A DNA stretch of 64,000 nt, taken from Clostridia bacterium (GTDB lineage Bacteria; Bacillota; Clostridia; Christensenellales; Borkfalkiaceae). Shown piece after piece: positions 51,462 to 59,881 of this stretch. The notes under the pieces are model-generated. The model was not told the origin of the DNA, did not search any database, and saw only the letters and a list, made by a program, of their open reading frames with translations. Within the stretch, counting starts at the first letter, position 1, and the number at the start of each line of letters is the position of its first letter. The stretch covers positions 1 through 64,000 of the forward strand of contig JAFQWV010000022.1 of the NCBI GenBank assembly GCA_017407325.1, in the 5' to 3' direction. The position numbers and the translations under genes were made by a program.

Positions 51462-52016
51462 ATGAAACATATCGGAACTCAAGAGCTTGAAACGGAAAGA
51501 TTGATTTTAAGAAAATTTGAAATTTCTGACGCTGATAATATGTTTAAAAACTGGTCGTCTGATAGCGAAGTTACAAAATTCTTGACTTGGGAAACACACA
51601 AAAGCATTGACGATTCTAAAGAGATTATCTCGTTTTGGATTCACGAGTATGACAAGCTTGATTTTTATCAATGGGCAATCGTTTTAAAAGAAACGAACGA
51701 AGTAATCGGTTCTATATCCGTTGTCAAAATTATGGAAAAGGTTAATCTCGTTGAAACGGGTTATGCAATTTCTCGAAAATATTGGGGTAAGGGTATCACG
51801 ACTGAAGCGTTTAAAAAAGTTATTCAGTTTTTGTTTGAAAAAGTTGAGATAAATAAACTTCAAGCAAAACACGATTTAAAAAATCCAGCATCTGGAAAGG
51901 TTATGAAAAAGTGCGGTCTTATTTACGAAGGAACTTTGCGACAAAAAGGTTTTTGTAACGCAGGCGTTGGGGACTTAGTGTATTACGGATTATTAAAAGA
52001 AGAATATTTTTCATAA
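51462..52016 (+). CDS. GNAT acetyltransferase, RimJ/RimL-like
   Basis: This 184-residue enzyme starts ETERLILRKFEISDADNMF. It has the CoA-binding YAISRKYWGKGITTEAFK (about 104-121) and the C-terminal NPASGKVMKKCGLIYEG typical of the RimJ/RimL group. It acetylates an N-terminus or an amine; the target is unknown. It starts eight bases after the preceding stop, with an AGTAGGTG site. Confidence 0.88.
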   Translation: MKHIGTQELETERLILRKFEISDADNMFKNWSSDSEVTKFLTWETHKSIDDSKEIISFWIHEYDKLDFYQWAIVLKETNEVIGSISVVKIMEKVNLVETGYAISRKYWGKGITTEAFKKVIQFLFEKVEINKLQAKHDLKNPASGKVMKKCGLIYEGTLRQKGFCNAGVGDLVYYGLLKEEYFS

Positions 52017-52018
52017 AA

Positions 52019-52058
52019 ATAACGCGATAATCGGCTTATAAGCCGATTATCGCGTTTT
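52019..52058. terminator. bidirectional terminator
   Basis: A perfect 16-bp stem (52021-52036 with 52041-52056) between convergent genes. A very similar hairpin, with AACGCGATAATCGGC on its left side, recurs at 54478. Confidence 0.88.
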
Positions 52059-52065
52059 TAATTTA

Positions 52066-52692
52066 TTAATCTTCTTTTTCGTTGTTATCAAACCAAGCCT
52101 CTGCAAACTCTGCAACACTTGGAACTAAGTCGTCGATATCTTCAAAGCCTGTGGTGTTTACAAGTAGGTGATAAGACTGTCTGTCGCCCCAAGCGTTTGA
52201 TGCGAACATAGAGTGGGTTTTCGCTCTGCCGTTGTCGATTTGTTTCATGCGCTTTAAGATTTCTTTGTCTTTCATTTCAGCGTCAATCTCGCCGTATTTT
52301 TTACAGCGATTAAGCTTGTAATCTGTGTCAGCATAAACGAAAATATTAAGTGGATTTAAATCGTTCAAGATTGCATCTGCGCTTCGACCAACGAACACGC
52401 AGTCGCCTTTTTGAGCAAGCTCGCGAATAATTTTTTCGTGGGCAATCATTATATCAATCGAGTTTTGGTTAAGAAGTGAAAGTCCCGCAAACGAAGTTCC
52501 GAAATGTAGTGGATATGAAGTTAAACCCTTTTCAAAAACTTTGTTAACGTAATCTTCGTCTAAATCGGTAGACTTAGCAATTTCAGAAATAATTTCTTTG
52601 TCGTAATATTTAAAATCAAGTTCTTTTGCAAGGCGTTTTGCAAGCTCTCTACCGCCACTGCCGAATTCTCTACCTATGGTTATAATCTTCAT
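52066..52692 (-). CDS. cytidylate kinase-like protein
   Basis: This 208-residue P-loop protein begins IITIGREFGSGGRELAKRLA (Walker A variant GREFGSGG) and continues YYDKEIISEIAK. This is the pattern of the cytidylate kinase-like family (not Cmk itself). VFVGRSADAIL near 95 and RMKQIDNGRAKTH near 152 also match. The substrate is unknown. The start at 52692 has AAAGGAG upstream; an in-frame ATG at 52713 has none. Confidence 0.85.
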   Translation of the reverse strand: MKIITIGREFGSGGRELAKRLAKELDFKYYDKEIISEIAKSTDLDEDYVNKVFEKGLTSYPLHFGTSFAGLSLLNQNSIDIMIAHEKIIRELAQKGDCVFVGRSADAILNDLNPLNIFVYADTDYKLNRCKKYGEIDAEMKDKEILKRMKQIDNGRAKTHSMFASNAWGDRQSYHLLVNTTGFEDIDDLVPSVAEFAEAWFDNNEKED

Positions 52693-52835
52693 AATAACTC
52701 CTTTTACGTGCAAACTTAAATTTTACCGCAAAAAATTTTAGGCAATTTTTGCACTTCTTACTCTAATTATATATTATGATTTTTCAGTTGTCAATACCCA
52801 ATTTTTCTATTTTTAGGTAAAATCTTTTCTAGTTC

Positions 52836-52865
52836 TTGACATATTTTATAACAAGGGTGTATAAT
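52836..52865 (+). promoter_or_regulatory. promoter of the VWA lipoprotein gene
   Basis: TTGACA (52836-52841), 18 bases, TATAAT (52860-52865), 28 bases before the ATG. Confidence 0.75.
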
Positions 52866-52892
52866 GCCTTTACTAAAGTAAAGGGTTATTTT

Positions 52893-54461
52893 ATGAAAAA
52901 GTTTTCTTTATTAGTTACGGTATTTATTTTAATCTGTTTCATGCTTACCGCGTGCGGAACGACCGCTGAAGACATTTTAGGTGCTTTGACGGGCAATTCT
53001 ATTTTAAGTGTTGAAGTGACTACAGGTTCGTCTGCGGGGGTGGTAAGCTCGCAAGTTCCAACTCAAAGTACAGAAGATAGTTCCGAAACAAGCAGAAACA
53101 ACTCTATCACGCCAATTTATCCTATGACGAGCAGTGTCGGTAAAGTATCGCCGTCAAAAGTGAATTCTCAATCTATCCCTACTCAAACAGAGTCGACTGC
53201 AATCGTTCTTTTAATCGACCGCTCGGAAGGAATGGCTGAAGGTGACGGCTCTGAAGGCTTTGTAAATCAATATGGCGCGACTCGTTTGGAGTATGTTCGA
53301 CAAGCTGTCGATCAAATGGTTACAGACGGTTTATTTTCTGAGAAAGATTATGTTGGGATAATCTTCTTTGGTGGCAATAAAAATACGCCAATTGAAGCGT
53401 TGCAATTAACACCAGCATCTAACGTTTTGGGTATTAGCCGTGCTATTTATATGGATATTACTTTTATAACAGGTGGTCAAAATTATTTAGGTTCAACCGA
53501 GTGGAGACACGCGCTTGAATCGGCAGCCAATATGCTTAAATCTTTCCGAGCAGCAGACAACAAGCATATTTTTATGATTACCGACGGTTCTGGGGATAAA
53601 GCAGAAGGCGAAGCTTCTAAACTTAATGAATACCCTGTTGGTGGTTGGAAGTATTTTGGTGAAAAGTTGCCATCGGGATATAGCATTCCAGCAGGAATCC
53701 CTGATAAGTGCTATACAGATTACATTTACGACACTTACGGAATTACAACTTCAACGCTTAACGTTGCTTGTCCGCTAAGCCCTGCAAAAGAGTATATCGC
53801 TGAACTCGAACGTAACGGTGCAACTTATTATGCACAGTCACCGCAAGATATTCAAACTGCAATAAAAACAGAGTGCTATCGAATTAAAGGTAAAACGACT
53901 AATTTACCTGAAACCAGCGTTCCGTCAAACTCAAGTTCAGATTCAAGCATAATAACAAGCGAATCTTACGATAATTCTTCAAGTAGCACCCCTGACACAA
54001 GTGTGGACGAAGAAACTTCTTTTGAAAGAGCGTTCATTTCTCAAGATTTAGACGCTAACGGCATTGTTGACGAAACGGAGCTAGCGAAAAACAAAACGAG
54101 AACAGATTCAAGCGACGGCTTTTTCTCGCTCGTTGGTGCGTCTGGCGGAGCAAGTCAATCTCCTGCTTGTGTTTACAGCGACAGCAAAAACCAAAACGTA
54201 AGCTTAACGCGTATATTTAAAGGCGCAGTTCAGTTTAGCGGAACTCAAGGCGGTGTGCTTACTTTCTATCCAAGAAATTATACACGCGTTCAAACGTATA
54301 TTATAACGATTGACTCAGTAGCGATTGACGGCGAGTGGGTTGCAGAAACAAGCGCTCCCGTTACGGTAGTTCTCCCAAGGTCTGGGTTGGTTAAAGTAAC
54401 CACGAAAGACGGCGATTTAGATGCAGCGTTCTTTGCTGTAAAATACAGTTATTCAAATTAA
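52893..54461 (+). CDS. VWA-domain lipoprotein with EF-hand-like motif
   Basis: This 522-residue surface lipoprotein has a lipobox ending in LTAC and a Ser/Thr-rich linker. A von Willebrand A domain follows with IVLLIDRSEGMAEG (MIDAS DxSxGM, an altered DxSxS) and MITDGSGDKA. Another Ser-rich linker leads to an EF-hand-like loop DLDANGIVDETEL, and then a C-terminal beta domain. The calcium loop resembles a dockerin or calcium-stalk element. The role is unknown; adhesion or complex assembly is likely. The start at 52893 is chosen because the longer reading begins on the -35 box. Confidence 0.8.
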   Translation: MKKFSLLVTVFILICFMLTACGTTAEDILGALTGNSILSVEVTTGSSAGVVSSQVPTQSTEDSSETSRNNSITPIYPMTSSVGKVSPSKVNSQSIPTQTESTAIVLLIDRSEGMAEGDGSEGFVNQYGATRLEYVRQAVDQMVTDGLFSEKDYVGIIFFGGNKNTPIEALQLTPASNVLGISRAIYMDITFITGGQNYLGSTEWRHALESAANMLKSFRAADNKHIFMITDGSGDKAEGEASKLNEYPVGGWKYFGEKLPSGYSIPAGIPDKCYTDYIYDTYGITTSTLNVACPLSPAKEYIAELERNGATYYAQSPQDIQTAIKTECYRIKGKTTNLPETSVPSNSSSDSSIITSESYDNSSSSTPDTSVDEETSFERAFISQDLDANGIVDETELAKNKTRTDSSDGFFSLVGASGGASQSPACVYSDSKNQNVSLTRIFKGAVQFSGTQGGVLTFYPRNYTRVQTYIITIDSVAIDGEWVAETSAPVTVVLPRSGLVKVTTKDGDLDAAFFAVKYSYSN

Positions 54462-54471
54462 AAAACTAATA

Positions 54472-54517
54472 AAAAATAACGCGATAATCGGCAAATAGGT
54501 CGATTATCGCGCTTTTT
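54472..54517. terminator. bidirectional terminator
   Basis: GCGATAATCG (54481-54490) pairs with 54501-54510, with A and T tracts. It is related in sequence to the hairpin at 52021. Confidence 0.8.
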
Positions 54518-54527
54518 TATTTAATTT

Positions 54528-55577
54528 TTATGGGTGGCAAGTTCCGCACGCTTTGTAGCCTTGTGAAATTACTTCTTCACGCGTGCCTGTAAAGTCTTGA
54601 CGGTTTGCTTGGCTCATTGAAGATACGCCAGAACACGTCGGCAAGTGGAATATCTTAGAGTTTTTGTTTAGAACGTATTCGCAAATGCTGCTTTCTACGC
54701 TTACGCTTGTTTCGATTGACGAATCTTGAGAAGTTTCTTGGCTTGAATTAGCGGTTGAGTTTACAGTTGAGTTTTCAGTAGGCTTACTCGTCTGGACACC
54801 ACCGTCGGAAATTAGTGCGCTGTTTCCCGTTGAATAGTCGATTGCAATCTGTGGTTGAACGTTATAGCAATAGACGTTGAAAGTAATTCCTTCGCCGTTA
54901 TCCTCGACGGAGTAGGCTTCCATTAAAACGCCGTGTGCAACGAGATTGTTTCCTTTAAAGATAGGTGTAACGCGATATAGAACGTGGTTTAAGGTTTCTT
55001 TAACGTAGTCTGCAACCATATCTTCAAAAGGTAGCATACCGTCAACGTTCATATAACGTGTACCCGTAATTAGATTTTTAACGTTAGCATTTTCGCCCGT
55101 CAACTGAAAACCTATAAGGTGGCAACGGTTGTAAAGATATTTACCGCTTACGCAGTCGTATTTAACGGTTTGCCAGCCGGTTGGTTTTACTTGACCAATT
55201 TCTCCGCGTTCTTCAGTCGGCATAATGTCTTTTCCTACGCACGCGTAAGTTTCTCCGCATCTACCTAAACTGTCAAGTTCGTCAAAACTCTCAAAAGAAG
55301 TGGTCGTTTTGTCGCTTGATTTAAAGAAAGGTTCGTTATTATTTACCACGAAGTACGGCGAGCCGTCGTAATCGGGTATACTAATTATTCCGTTATGGTG
55401 CGCGCTTTCAAAATCTATCGCAGTGTCAGATATTATTTCAGTTTGAGACGAGCTTGTCGTCGAGCTTGTTGATTGACTGCTTTTTGTCAAAACTTGGTCG
55501 AGCATTTCACAGCCCGACGCAAAAAATAACGAAAAACTAAGCAATAAGACGGTTAACGCAGTAAAAATCTTTTTCAT
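54528..55577 (-). CDS. DNA/RNA non-specific endonuclease lipoprotein
   Basis: This 349-residue lipoprotein (signal ending in FASGC) has a Ser/Thr linker and a nuclease domain of the EndA/Spd type. YNRCHLIGFQLTGENANVKN (about 149-168) gives the catalytic His and metal-binding Asn, where the family has DRGH. A second Ser/Thr-rich linker leads to a C-terminal zinc module: KIFHLPTCSGVSSM, then GYKACGTCHP. This resembles the Ada-type metal-binding domain seen on many surface nucleases. It would degrade external DNA and RNA for nutrient use. Its ATG overlaps the stop of the upstream gene by four bases. Confidence 0.88.
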   Translation of the reverse strand: MKKIFTALTVLLLSFSLFFASGCEMLDQVLTKSSQSTSSTTSSSQTEIISDTAIDFESAHHNGIISIPDYDGSPYFVVNNNEPFFKSSDKTTTSFESFDELDSLGRCGETYACVGKDIMPTEERGEIGQVKPTGWQTVKYDCVSGKYLYNRCHLIGFQLTGENANVKNLITGTRYMNVDGMLPFEDMVADYVKETLNHVLYRVTPIFKGNNLVAHGVLMEAYSVEDNGEGITFNVYCYNVQPQIAIDYSTGNSALISDGGVQTSKPTENSTVNSTANSSQETSQDSSIETSVSVESSICEYVLNKNSKIFHLPTCSGVSSMSQANRQDFTGTREEVISQGYKACGTCHP

Positions 55578-55963
55578 TTAACGTAAATTTCCTTTATAAT
55601 TTTTTCGTGAGAGTTTCCTTGAAACTCGATTTTTTCTTTTAGTTTAAAATTTTCAAGCGAAATTTCAAGCTTTCTATCGCTTGGGTAAACCTTGTCAAAG
55701 CGATATAAAACTAGCGTTGAAATTTTATTTTCAAACTCTGAAAGAGTGCTTTTTTCAATAAATAAATATCCGTCTACCATAGCCGTATCTTGTGTTAAAA
55801 CGGCAAAGTCAGAATATTCGCTAAAAAGTGGCAAAGAATATTCGAAGGTAAAAACTTTACCAAAGTTTTCGACTATATCTTTTATGATAAGTCTATCTCT
55901 TGACTGACGGCGATTATTAAAAGAAACACCTAAATTTTTATCAACACAAGTTATAATTTTCAT
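55574..55963 (-). CDS. conserved protein of unknown function (often labelled ribonuclease Z-like)
   Basis: This 129-residue protein begins KIITCVDKNLGVSFNNRRQS, followed by RDRLIIKDI. From memory this start is common to a family in Clostridia sometimes labelled ribonuclease Z, although no metallo-beta-lactamase motif (HxHxDH) is present, so that label is doubtful. It is coupled to the nuclease lipoprotein by a four-base overlap. No membrane segment or signal is seen. Confidence 0.6.
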   Translation of the reverse strand: MKIITCVDKNLGVSFNNRRQSRDRLIIKDIVENFGKVFTFEYSLPLFSEYSDFAVLTQDTAMVDGYLFIEKSTLSEFENKISTLVLYRFDKVYPSDRKLEISLENFKLKEKIEFQGNSHEKIIKEIYVK

Positions 55964-56110
55964 AGTAATTAAAATGTATCATAATATAAAAATTGTGTCA
56001 ATTTATTCCACGGCAAATTATTTGCAAAGTTCACCCAAAGTCGAAAATATTTTATGATTTTACTTGCTCACGCAAGTTTAGTTCTCGCCTATTGTCTTTT
56101 TTCACCAAGT

Positions 56111-56139
56111 AAAAACACCGCTAAAAAAGCGGTGTTTTT
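56111..56139. terminator. terminator of tRNA-Val
   Basis: AAAAACACCGC pairs with GCGGTGTTTTT around seven bases; it lies four bases beyond the tRNA 3' end. Confidence 0.88.
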
Positions 56140-56142
56140 GCT

Positions 56143-56219
56143 TGGTGGAGACGAATAGGCTCGAACTATCGACCTCTTGCATGTCAAGCAAGCGCTCTGA
56201 CCAACTGGGCTACGCCTCC
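56143..56219 (-). tRNA. tRNA-Val (GAC)
   Basis: This 77-nt cloverleaf on the minus strand has the acceptor stem GGAGGCG/CGTCTCC with one G-T pair. The anticodon stem CTTGC/GCAAG has loop TTGACAT (anticodon GAC), the T-arm contains GTTCGAGCC, and CCA is encoded. Confidence 0.95.
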
Positions 56220-56258
56220 GTATAAAAGAGAATAGTGAGTATTCTCTTTGGTTTTTTA

Positions 56259-56549
56259 TTAATACTCGAAATCTACTGCAACTGATGCGATAACGCGCGC
56301 GTGCATGAAAGGCTTGACGACGTTTTTGTGATATTCGTCAACTTGATACGCGTCTAAGTCTTCTTTTGATTTAAAAGAAGTAATTAAAATTACGTCGTAG
56401 GACCTTGCTGACTGTAAAAAATCGGTGCCAACTTCGATATCGGTAAAAAGGTTTACGTTACCGATCATTGAAAGTAGCATTTCTTTGGTTAAAAGTTTGG
56501 ATTTTTCGCTACTGTCGATAAGTTTAAAACAAACTACGTGCTTAATCAT
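56259..56549 (-). CDS. Dabb-family (stress-responsive A/B barrel) protein
   Basis: This 96-residue protein starts MIKHVVCFKL and contains SYDVILITSFKSKEDLDAYQ, then HKNVVKPFM, the layout of the Dabb dimeric alpha-beta barrel. Members include small stress proteins and some enzymes; the role here is unknown. It follows the rpmF cluster on the same strand. Confidence 0.85.
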   Translation of the reverse strand: MIKHVVCFKLIDSSEKSKLLTKEMLLSMIGNVNLFTDIEVGTDFLQSARSYDVILITSFKSKEDLDAYQVDEYHKNVVKPFMHARVIASVAVDFEY

Positions 56550-56555
56550 AATAAA

Positions 56556-56711
56556 CTACCAGTCCTGACGGTCAGAAATTTTAATATCGTCGTAAAATTC
56601 GAAGTATTTGCGCTTAAAGTCGTCGGTCTTAGACGGCTTTTTTTGCGCAATTTTTTTAGGCGAAGAAGTTTTCTCCGCCTGTTTTGAGTCTTTTTTGTTT
56701 TCTTTTTCCAT
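56556..56711 (-). CDS. 51-residue basic ORF between rpmF and Dabb
   Basis: This short ORF starts at an ATG six bases after the rpmF stop and ends six bases before the Dabb start. The product is Lys-rich in its first half and then reads FKRKYFEFYDDIKIS, which looks like a real protein sequence. No strong ribosome binding site is seen, so coupling to rpmF translation is likely. No family is recognised. Confidence 0.5.
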   Translation of the reverse strand: MEKENKKDSKQAEKTSSPKKIAQKKPSKTDDFKRKYFEFYDDIKISDRQDW

Positions 56712-56720
56712 GACTAGAAG

Positions 56721-56912
56721 TTAGTCTTGCTTTTCGCTTTTATTAACAACCATAACGCCGTCGTAGTAACCGCACTTAGGGCAAACTCTGTGGCTTGCTT
56801 TAAGTTCGTGGCATTGAGGGCATTCAGCTAAAGTAGGAACAGTAGCTTTGTAGTTGCTTGCAAATCTTTTGTTTCCGCGTTGTTTAGAAACTTTACTCTT
56901 TGGAACTGCCAT
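56721..56912 (-). CDS. rpmF: 50S ribosomal protein L32
   Basis: This 63-residue protein has the classic start MAVPKSKVSKQRGNKR and the zinc-binding pairs CPQC and CPKCGYY. It is the four-cysteine (zinc-dependent) form. AGAGGTG precedes the ATG. It follows the DUF177 gene, the usual order in Firmicutes. Confidence 0.97.
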   Translation of the reverse strand: MAVPKSKVSKQRGNKRFASNYKATVPTLAECPQCHELKASHRVCPKCGYYDGVMVVNKSEKQD

Positions 56913-56930
56913 TTTTTAACACCTCTTTTA

Positions 56931-57380
56931 TTAAGAATTGGTCGAGCAACCGCATTCGCCTTCGTTAAGGTCCTTACCACAAGTAGGGCACAGTCCCTTG
57001 CAGTCGGGCTTGCAATAGATAATTTGCGGTGCTTCGGATAATATCAAGTCATTAACCATATCAGTTAAATCTATGCGATCTTTAGAATAAAGATAGCAAT
57101 CATCTTCTTTAAAGATAGAAAACTTTTCGTCGAATTCCAGCAAAACGACTTTAGAACAATCTTTCAGACAGCGCGCACACTCACCTTCGACGGTAAACGT
57201 AAGCTTACCGTAAACGTAAACGTCGCGACCATCGATTTCAAAAGACCCCGAAACGTTGGCAGTTTCATTTGAAAACTTTGCGCCGAGAGTTGGAAGAATC
57301 TCTCCGTCAGGGGTGAAATCGAAGTTGAAATCACCTGTAAATTGTCCTTTTTGTTTAAACTCTCTTAAATCAATAACCAT
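56931..57380 (-). CDS. DUF177 (YceD-like) protein
   Basis: This 149-residue protein is of the DUF177 family, which in bacteria is tied to large ribosomal subunit (23S rRNA) assembly and lies next to rpmF. CARCLKDC (about 77-84) and a C-terminal cluster CKPDCKGLCPTCGKDLNEGE, followed by CGC, provide many cysteines, probably for zinc. It is the first gene of the rpmF transcript. Confidence 0.9.
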   Translation of the reverse strand: MVIDLREFKQKGQFTGDFNFDFTPDGEILPTLGAKFSNETANVSGSFEIDGRDVYVYGKLTFTVEGECARCLKDCSKVVLLEFDEKFSIFKEDDCYLYSKDRIDLTDMVNDLILSEAPQIIYCKPDCKGLCPTCGKDLNEGECGCSTNS

Positions 57381-57491
57381 AGATTTACTTTCAGTTAGCC
57401 AATGTATTATATATTAAAATTATTTACTTGTCAACTTATTTTTAGTCTAAAAATTTCGTAAATGCAAAATTTTAGGCTGATAAAAATTAAA

Positions 57492-58679
57492 TTAACCTAC
57501 TAAATTTGCCGTATCGCGAGCGATAATTAATTCTTCGTTAGTTGGGATAACCAAAACTTTAACTCTTGAGCCTTCGCCTGTGATATCATTAATACCGCTA
57601 ACGCGACGTGCGTTTTTCGCTTCGTCAATCTTGACGCCCATAAATTCGAGGTTAGAAGCAATAGCAAGGCGAGTTTGAGCATCGTTTTCACCGATACCAG
57701 CAGTAAATACTAAGCAGTCGATGCCACCCATAGCAGCAGCGTACGCACCAACGTATTTACGGCAAGAGTAAGTGAAGATATCAAGAGCGAGTGCGCATCT
57801 TTCGTTACCTTCAGCAGCGCCTTTTGCTAAATCTCTAAAGTCGCTTGAAACGCCGCTAACACCGCTAACGCCAGACTTTTTATTGAGATAGTTTACGCAT
57901 TCTTCAACTGTAAAATTGAGTTTCTTGCATAAAAATTCAACGATAGCAGGATCGAGATCGCCCGAACGAGTTCCCATTGGAACACCACCAAGTGGGGTGA
58001 AACTCATAGAAGTGTCAACACTCTTTCCGCCGTCGATAGCAGAGATTGACGAGCCGTTACCTAAGTGGCAAGTAACGATTTTAGCGTTTTCGTTACCTAA
58101 ATATTTAATAGCTTCTTCCGAAACGAAACGGTGGCTAGAGCCGTGGAAGCCGTAACGACGGATTTTGAAGTTTTTGTATGCTTCGTAAGGGATACCGAAC
58201 ACGTATGCTTTTTGTGGCATAGTAGAGTGGAAAGCAGTATCAAAAACTGCTACCATAGGAGTGCCCTTTGGCATAACTTCTTGGCAAGCAAAAATACCTG
58301 TAAGGTTAGCAGGTTGGTGAAGTGGAGCAAGTTCAGTGTTGTTTTTGCAGATTTCGATAACTTCGTCAGTAACGACTACACTCTTATCAAAGTCTTCGCC
58401 ACTGTGAACGATTCTGTGGCCTACGGCGTTGATTTCGCTCATAGATGAGATTACGCCGTATTCAGGGTTAACGAGCGCGTCGAGAACGAGCTTGATAGCA
58501 ACCTTGTGGTCAGGCATATCAGCGTCAATTTGCTTTTCAGCCTTACCTTTATGCTTTAAGAAAGAACCCGGAAGTCCGATTCTTTCGCAACCGCCTTTAG
58601 CGATTGCTTGTTCAGTTTCCATATCAATAAGTTGGTATTTAAGTGAAGAACTACCAGCGTTAATAACTAAAATTTTCAT
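57492..58679 (-). CDS. ackA: acetate kinase
   Basis: This 395-residue enzyme converts acetyl phosphate and ADP to acetate and ATP. Signatures are ILVINAGSSSLKYQLID at the N-terminus, TAFHSTMP and RRYGFHGSSH (about 170-182). CHLGNGSSISAI, MGTRSGDLDPA and FTAGIGENDAQTR follow. It lies 20 bases downstream of pta and forms with it the substrate-level ATP pathway of a fermenter. Confidence 0.97.
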   Translation of the reverse strand: MKILVINAGSSSLKYQLIDMETEQAIAKGGCERIGLPGSFLKHKGKAEKQIDADMPDHKVAIKLVLDALVNPEYGVISSMSEINAVGHRIVHSGEDFDKSVVVTDEVIEICKNNTELAPLHQPANLTGIFACQEVMPKGTPMVAVFDTAFHSTMPQKAYVFGIPYEAYKNFKIRRYGFHGSSHRFVSEEAIKYLGNENAKIVTCHLGNGSSISAIDGGKSVDTSMSFTPLGGVPMGTRSGDLDPAIVEFLCKKLNFTVEECVNYLNKKSGVSGVSGVSSDFRDLAKGAAEGNERCALALDIFTYSCRKYVGAYAAAMGGIDCLVFTAGIGENDAQTRLAIASNLEFMGVKIDEAKNARRVSGINDITGEGSRVKVLVIPTNEELIIARDTANLVG

Positions 58680-58699
58680 AATTTTTAACCGTCCTTATA

Positions 58700-59704
58700 T
58701 TACCATTTAATTTCTGTTTGAAGTGCAGTAACCGCACAAGCAACGTAGATATCTTCCCACTTGCAACCACGAGAAAGGTCGTTGATTGGTTTAGCAAAGC
58801 CTTGGCAGAGTGGACCTACAGCCATAAATCCGCCTAAGCGTTCAGCCATCTTATAGCAAGTGTTACCGGTATCTAAGTCAGGGTATACTAAAACGTTTGC
58901 ATGTCCTGCAACCTTAGAGTTAGGTGCTTTCATTTGACCAACGCTTGGAACTACTGCAGAGTCGAATTGAAGTTCGCCGTCAGCGTCGTAGTCAGGAGCG
59001 ATTTCCTTAAACTTTTCAAAAGCAGCAACAACTTTGTCAACGTCAGCGTGCTTTGCGCTACCTTTAGACGAGTGAGAAATGAACGCAATTCTTGGCTTAA
59101 CGCTCATAAGTGCTTCGCAGTGTTTAGCTGCAGCGAGCGCGATGTATGCAAGCTTTTCGCTAGTTGGGTTTTGTTCTAAGCCTGTGTCAGAGAAGATGTA
59201 CGCACCGTCTTCACAAAGTGGGTGACCACCGTCAGGTGCAACCATTAGCGAGCAAGCAGAAACTAGCGGAACGCCAGGTGCAGTCTTGATAATTTGTAAG
59301 CCCGGTCTGAGAGTGTTAGCAGTTGAGTGGCAAGCACCACTTACTAAACCGTCGCCAGCGCCAGCCTTTAACATAAGCATACCGAAATAAGTGTTGTCAA
59401 GAGAAAGCTTTTCAGCTTCTTCTTCAGTCATACCTTTAGACTTTCTAAGTTCGTATAAAAGGTTAGCGTATTCTGCTCTGCGAGCGTCAGTTTTAGGGTT
59501 TACGATTTCAACGCCTGTTAAGTCAACGTCAGGGTTAGCCTTCTTAATTTCTTCGCTGTCGCCTAAAAGAGTGATGCGTGCAAAGCCAGCCTTAGCAACT
59601 TCAGATGCAGCCTTTACTACACGGCTGTCTTCGCCTTCAGGAAGGATAATGTTCTTGTTGAGAAGTCTTGCTCTTGCGATAATGTCTTCTACTACTTTAC
59701 TCAT
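58700..59704 (-). CDS. pta: phosphate acetyltransferase
   Basis: This 334-residue enzyme converts acetyl-CoA and phosphate to acetyl phosphate. ILPEGEDSRVVKAA, MLMKAGAGDGLVSGACHSTA, RIAFISHSSKGSA and VYPDLDTGNTCYK are typical of the short (class I) form of Firmicutes. It precedes ackA in one transcript. AGGAGA precedes the ATG. Confidence 0.97.
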   Translation of the reverse strand: MSKVVEDIIARARLLNKNIILPEGEDSRVVKAASEVAKAGFARITLLGDSEEIKKANPDVDLTGVEIVNPKTDARRAEYANLLYELRKSKGMTEEEAEKLSLDNTYFGMLMLKAGAGDGLVSGACHSTANTLRPGLQIIKTAPGVPLVSACSLMVAPDGGHPLCEDGAYIFSDTGLEQNPTSEKLAYIALAAAKHCEALMSVKPRIAFISHSSKGSAKHADVDKVVAAFEKFKEIAPDYDADGELQFDSAVVPSVGQMKAPNSKVAGHANVLVYPDLDTGNTCYKMAERLGGFMAVGPLCQGFAKPINDLSRGCKWEDIYVACAVTALQTEIKW

Positions 59705-59881
59705 AAAAGTTTCTCCTATAAAAAAGTTGAATTTTTTAAAAATTTAGGTTACAATAAAGAAGATGGTTAAAAAATCGTCTTTAAAGTCAATATTTACTAA
59801 AACATTATATAATAATAAAACCTAAAAGTAAACAAAATACAAGCCAAAACTTTAAAATCTTAAAATTAACAAGGAGAAATT

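Noticed and set aside
52836..52892. N-terminal extension of the VWA lipoprotein
   Set aside because: The longer reading starts at TTG on the -35 box and covers the promoter; the lipoprotein signal begins at 52893.
55574..55963. Ribonuclease Z
   Set aside because: The protein is too short and lacks the HxHxDH metal motif; only the N-terminal likeness to proteins carrying that label speaks for it.
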